Shown: piece after piece, positions 61,275 through 64,000 of the stretch
Numbering within the stretch: position 1 is the stretch's first letter
How the letters are laid out: the number at the start of each line of letters is the position of its first letter
Assembly (NCBI RefSeq): GCF_000517545.1
Contig: NZ_BAIV01000009.1
Location: 109,128 to 173,127 of the forward strand
Source: Bacteroides reticulotermitis JCM 10512
GTDB taxonomy: Bacteria > Bacteroidota > Bacteroidia > Bacteroidales > Bacteroidaceae
Length of the DNA: 64,000 bases
Direction of reading: 5' to 3'
Program-made: the position numbers and the translations under genes
Notes under the pieces: model-generated
Told to the model about the DNA's origin: nothing
What the model saw: only the letters and a program-made list of their open reading frames with translations
Database searches by the model: none

Positions 61275-61952
61275 TTAAGACTCATTTTCTTTCGGCATCC
61301 GGGTAAGCCCCTCAATGGAGTTAATCTCATCCTTCACCGGTTCATAATAGATTTTCAGCATAGCCGAATCACGTAGAAAGTCAATGTGGCCCACTTCAAC
61401 CCGAATGACATCAAGCCCTGTCCGATTGCGCAAATCCGACAATAATTCCTGTTCATGTTCAGGCTTGATAAAATCGATTCGATCGTACATAATAAGTTTG
61501 CAGGAGATGTGTTTCAGCCAACGGTTACTCTCACTAATCCAAATGCTAAATATAAAGAGTAAGTTTGTACACAACAATTCAGAATAGCTGATATCTACCG
61601 CCAACGCATTAATTACCGAGATGGCGATGATAACAAATAAATAAGTCATCTCGCGCACAGGCATCGATTCTGTCCGATAGCGAATGATACCAAAGATCGC
61701 GAATAAACCCAATGCAAAGCCTATCTTAAGTTTGACGCTCCCCAAGAGGAAGATCATCAAAAAGATACTGATACTGATCAAGGTAAACGTAAAGTAATAA
61801 TCGCGACGTTTACTCTTGGGATAATAGAAAAGGTGGATTATGCACGAAACCACCAGCCAATTAAAAAAGAAGCGTATTAATAGTTCCCAGAAGCCCGATA
61901 CAGCTATCAAAGGAGAATCCATCAATGAGAGGTCATTTAGTTCGTCAAACAT
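61275..61952 (-). CDS. DUF4956-family inner-membrane protein
   Basis: 225 residues. The N-terminal half has four to five membrane helices (FFFNWLVVSCIIHLF; FTFTLISISIFLMIFLLG; FALGLFAIFGIIRYRTES, about 80-95, containing the conserved R-Y-R-T; YLFVIIAISVINALAV) and the C-terminal half (about 135-225) is cytoplasmic. DUF4956 is almost always found beside VTC-type polyphosphate polymerase genes; it may form the channel or membrane anchor for the chain. The VTC gene ends 12 nt before it. Confidence 0.85.
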   Translation of the reverse strand: MFDELNDLSLMDSPLIAVSGFWELLIRFFFNWLVVSCIIHLFYYPKSKRRDYYFTFTLISISIFLMIFLLGSVKLKIGFALGLFAIFGIIRYRTESMPVREMTYLFVIIAISVINALAVDISYSELLCTNLLFIFSIWISESNRWLKHISCKLIMYDRIDFIKPEHEQELLSDLRNRTGLDVIRVEVGHIDFLRDSAMLKIYYEPVKDEINSIEGLTRMPKENES

Positions 61953-61964
61953 ATTTTTTTGATT

Positions 61965-62732
61965 TTAGATTATTTCCTTTGCGATCTTGCGCATCATCCG
62001 CAACTTGGGTTTAAAACAATTGTATTTCACCCCATTATCGGTCAACACCACTCCTATGCAGTACTTGCTGATTCCCGAAGGACGCACACGAAGCTGCCGT
62101 AAAATCTCAGCAATCGGTGATGCCGACTTACCATCGCGTTTGAGTTCGATAATAGCCAGATTATCCAAATCGGCCTCTGCTCCGGTGAGCAAATGTCGAA
62201 AGGCAACTTTCGTGTCAATTGTTAAACGTTCGGTCATCGCCTTATTAACCAAGGTTATGCGATGAAAATTATTCTCCAACAGTAGTTGCAAAGCAGACAA
62301 TTCATACCATGCACAGCGCTGCAAAAACTCTTCACCTCCATCAAGAGCCAAGGTATCTATCCCCTGAATCCGAATCCGTTTCTTATCCGTGCGTCCTTTA
62401 TTATTCTTATTCTTCACTTCCAGAAAGGTAAGTCCGGAATCGACATAAGTCCGTACCCGGATCTTCTCACGAATCTTACGTCCGTTTTGATGCGCCTGAT
62501 ACATATCACAAGCAGGCGTATCAAGATAAATTGTATGATACGCTATATCCCGTTCTCCGTCTACTTCTTGTATTCGGTAATATTCGGTCGCATAAAGTAG
62601 AATTTCCCGCAGCGTAGGCAACGATACCAGATATTTAGTATCCGTGCGATTCATCAAACGTATATTCCCCATCTCCTCCAGTGAAACGGGTGAGAAAGCT
62701 GAAAGTATAGATGTCATAGCAGCTGTAGTCAT
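61965..62732 (-). CDS. VTC-type polyphosphate-polymerase-domain protein
   Basis: 255 residues, cytoplasmic, CYTH-like tunnel fold. The residues that line the tunnel in yeast Vtc4 are recognisable: MNRTDTKYLV (about 27), YLDTPACDMY, then the basic strand KIREKIRVRTY (about 85-95), FLEVKNKNNKGRTDKKR (about 100-116) and IIELKRDGK (about 193-201). It has no SPX sensor domain. It should bind nucleotide triphosphate and make, or act on, polyphosphate or another charged polymer; activity is inferred from the fold. It is the first gene of the operon, with its own promoter. Confidence 0.85.
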   Translation of the reverse strand: MTTAAMTSILSAFSPVSLEEMGNIRLMNRTDTKYLVSLPTLREILLYATEYYRIQEVDGERDIAYHTIYLDTPACDMYQAHQNGRKIREKIRVRTYVDSGLTFLEVKNKNNKGRTDKKRIRIQGIDTLALDGGEEFLQRCAWYELSALQLLLENNFHRITLVNKAMTERLTIDTKVAFRHLLTGAEADLDNLAIIELKRDGKSASPIAEILRQLRVRPSGISKYCIGVVLTDNGVKYNCFKPKLRMMRKIAKEII

Positions 62733-62756
62733 ACGAATGATGTGACGGTTATGTTA

Positions 62757-62764
62757 CAAATGTA
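62757..62764 (-). promoter_or_regulatory. -7 promoter box of the VTC operon
   Basis: Minus strand TACATTTG matches TAnnTTTG; start near 62750, 18 nt before the VTC ATG. No -33 TTTG. Confidence 0.55.
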
Positions 62765-62852
62765 TGACTAAAAAGAAAAAGGAGAAAAAAGAATCAGCGA
62801 ACAGGCTATTCTTATCAACGAACAGGGATATTTTATTTCTCTATTTAATGTG

Positions 62853-62860
62853 TATCTTTG
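62853..62860 (+). promoter_or_regulatory. -7 promoter box of the small outer-membrane protein gene
   Basis: TATCTTTG is a perfect match; start near 62867, about 20 nt before the ATG at 62887. It rules out the longer upstream start at 62764. Confidence 0.65.
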
Positions 62861-62886
62861 TCGCCCGAAAACAACAAACCAACAAA

Positions 62887-63567
62887 ATGAAAAAAACAGT
62901 TCTATGCTTTGCCCTTCTGTGCAGTGCCATTTGCGCACAAGCTCAAACCGTATTTGTGAATGCCGATGTTGTAAGCAGCTACATCTGGCGTGGTTCGGAT
63001 AGCGGCAATGCAGCCATTCAGCCGTCACTGGGTCTCTCTTGGAAAGGCCTGACCGCCTATGTATGGGGATCTACAGAATTCCGTAACAAGAATAATGAAA
63101 TAGATCTATCTCTAGCGTATTCATATAAGTATCTGACTTTATACGCAAACAACTACTTTACGCAAACCGAAGAAGAACCTTTCAAATATTTCAAATACAA
63201 CGCACACTCCACAGGCCATACCTTCGAAGTAGGCGCCGGATACTTACTATGCGAAAGCTTCCCACTTTCCGCAAGTTGGTATACCACGTTCGCAGGGAAT
63301 GATTATCGGGAAAATGGGAAACGTGCCTGGTCGAGTTACTTCGAATTGAGCTATCCTTTTCGCGTGAGAGATGTAGATATGAACATTGAAGCCGGACTCA
63401 CTCCTTGGGAGGGTATGTATTCCGATAAATTCAACGTGGTCAACATTGGATTTTCGGCAACGAAAGAGTTGAAAATAACGTCCGACTTTACGCTCCCTGT
63501 GTCCGGAAAACTAATAGCCAATCCCTACGAAGAACAAGTCTATTTTGTATTCGGCATTAGCTTCTAA
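62887..63567 (+). CDS. Small outer-membrane beta-barrel protein (TorF-like)
   Basis: About 226 residues with a signal peptide (ends SAICAQA) and a barrel of alternating strands (VVSSYIWRGSDSGNAAIQPSLG at the start, typical of putative TorF-like porins) ending VFGISF. No ligand can be read. I start at MKKTVL (62887), since the promoter box at 62853-62860 lies inside any longer reading frame. It is divergent from the VTC operon with about 150 bp between them. A terminator lies about 150 nt downstream. Confidence 0.78.
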   Translation: MKKTVLCFALLCSAICAQAQTVFVNADVVSSYIWRGSDSGNAAIQPSLGLSWKGLTAYVWGSTEFRNKNNEIDLSLAYSYKYLTLYANNYFTQTEEEPFKYFKYNAHSTGHTFEVGAGYLLCESFPLSASWYTTFAGNDYRENGKRAWSSYFELSYPFRVRDVDMNIEAGLTPWEGMYSDKFNVVNIGFSATKELKITSDFTLPVSGKLIANPYEEQVYFVFGISF

Positions 63568-63716
63568 AAAGACAAACCGTTTTGATAAACGAATGCGCTA
63601 ACACTCAAAAGTATCATCATAGCTTGAAAATCCGGATTAAACCAGCTAAACAAAAGGTTGTGATTTTGTCTTTCAGGTTTCAGTTTAAGACCTAATCAAC
63701 TCGTATAAAAGCATTT

Positions 63717-63764
63717 AAGGCTGAAAGTTAGATAGGATCACAGCTTTCAGCCTTCAGCGTTTTT
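63717..63764 (+). terminator. Rho-independent terminator of the small outer-membrane protein gene
   Basis: A perfect 11-bp stem (AAGGCTGAAAG at 63717-63727, complement at 63744-63754) followed by CAGCG and TTTTT. It lies 150 nt after the stop; the bases between show nothing else. Confidence 0.75.
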
Positions 63765-63875
63765 GTATTCAGCTTTTCTCTGCCCATGTCGATTCAGCTG
63801 CCTAAAGTTTGAGAACCAGTAAACCCTAGACAAGCAACTATTTCTGCTTTCGCACAGCAGCAATTTAGCTAGCCA

Positions 63876-64000
63876 ACCTAAGTTGCCGGACAGATGACCT
63901 ATGCCGGCCGATCAGCCAACCTAATTATTCAATCGGCCAACCTACGTTGGCTGCTACTGAATCCGGCTTAAGTTGTTTGCTACGGAAAAGCCCGTAGACT
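63876..64000 (+). repeat. Tandem array of 21-22 bp units at the window end
   Basis: Units begin at 63876, 63897, 63919, 63940 and 63961 (steps 21, 22, 21, 21). Four begin ACCTA, and most units carry a CCGGC, TCGGCC or GTTGGC core. It may continue past the window. Same period as the arrays at 16989, 35611 and 46750 but unrelated core words. Confidence 0.7.

Overview
The window is chromosomal DNA from a member of the genus Bacteroides (phylum Bacteroidota). The evidence is two SusC/SusD loci, a hybrid two-component regulator, families largely confined to Bacteroidota (DUF4907, DUF4270, DUF4956, DUF4960, DUF6377), and many promoters of the Bacteroides type (TAnnTTTG at -7, sometimes TTTG at about -33, few Shine-Dalgarno sequences). 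From memory, the gene order resembles the B. thetaiotaomicron nifJ-to-fructan-PUL region, except that a whole starch (sus) locus sits inside it here. The species cannot be fixed by eye.

Layout. 1-2.1 kb: 3' end of a large surface/periplasmic protein and a convergent ATP-grasp-like gene. 2.2-8.1 kb: a structured non-coding gap, an AAA_14 ATPase, a SHOCT-DUF4870 membrane protein and nifJ (pyruvate:ferredoxin oxidoreductase), closed by a strong terminator. 8.4-12.5 kb (minus): an outer-membrane porin and a ProVWX-type glycine-betaine transporter in one operon. 13.1-16.3 kb (minus): an Ogt-like alkyltransferase and a hybrid two-component system (HTCS) with a sugar-binding-protein sensor, of the kind that controls fructan genes. 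16.3-17.6 kb: no protein gene, but a candidate small RNA with its own promoter and terminator, a five-unit 22-bp tandem array and decayed repeats. 17.6-33.4 kb: a complete sus locus, susR (plus) divergent from susA-B-C-D-E-F and a terminal GH13 amylase that is not of the classical SusG type. 33.4-45.5 kb (minus): a fructan locus, SusC-SusD-DUF4960 lipoprotein-endo-type GH32-exo-type GH32-sugar permease-fructokinase. 45.8-50 kb: an aldose-epimerase-like gene, and an antiporter-patatin gene pair. 50.4-55.1 kb: two divergent surface-protein pairs (DUF4907 + kelch, DUF4270 + outer-membrane barrel). 55.2-58.4 kb: an exported C1-type aminopeptidase and a LytS/LytTR two-component pair. 58.5-62.7 kb (minus): an operon of a VTC-type polyphosphate-polymerase-domain protein, DUF4956, DUF2490 and a surface carbohydrate-binding beta-helix protein. 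62.9-63.6 kb: a small outer-membrane protein.

How it works together. Starch is bound and cut at the surface by SusC-F plus the GH13 enzyme; the oligosaccharides are split in the periplasm by SusA and SusB, and SusR senses the products. Fructan is cut outside by a lipoprotein GH32 and imported by SusC/D; the exo-GH32 releases fructose, which the permease imports and the fructokinase phosphorylates; the HTCS senses fructose. The sus locus separates the HTCS gene from the fructan genes it most likely controls.

Quality note. At least thirteen genes, including the core enzyme nifJ, carry one or two single-base frameshifts, mostly at short G or C runs. This looks like uncorrected sequencing error rather than gene decay, so these genes are annotated over their full restored spans.

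The most unusual non-coding signal is a set of four intergenic arrays, all with a 21-22 bp period but with different core sequences (16989-17098, 35611-35718, about 46750-46850, 63876-64000). The least understood protein system is the VTC/DUF4956/DUF2490/beta-helix operon.
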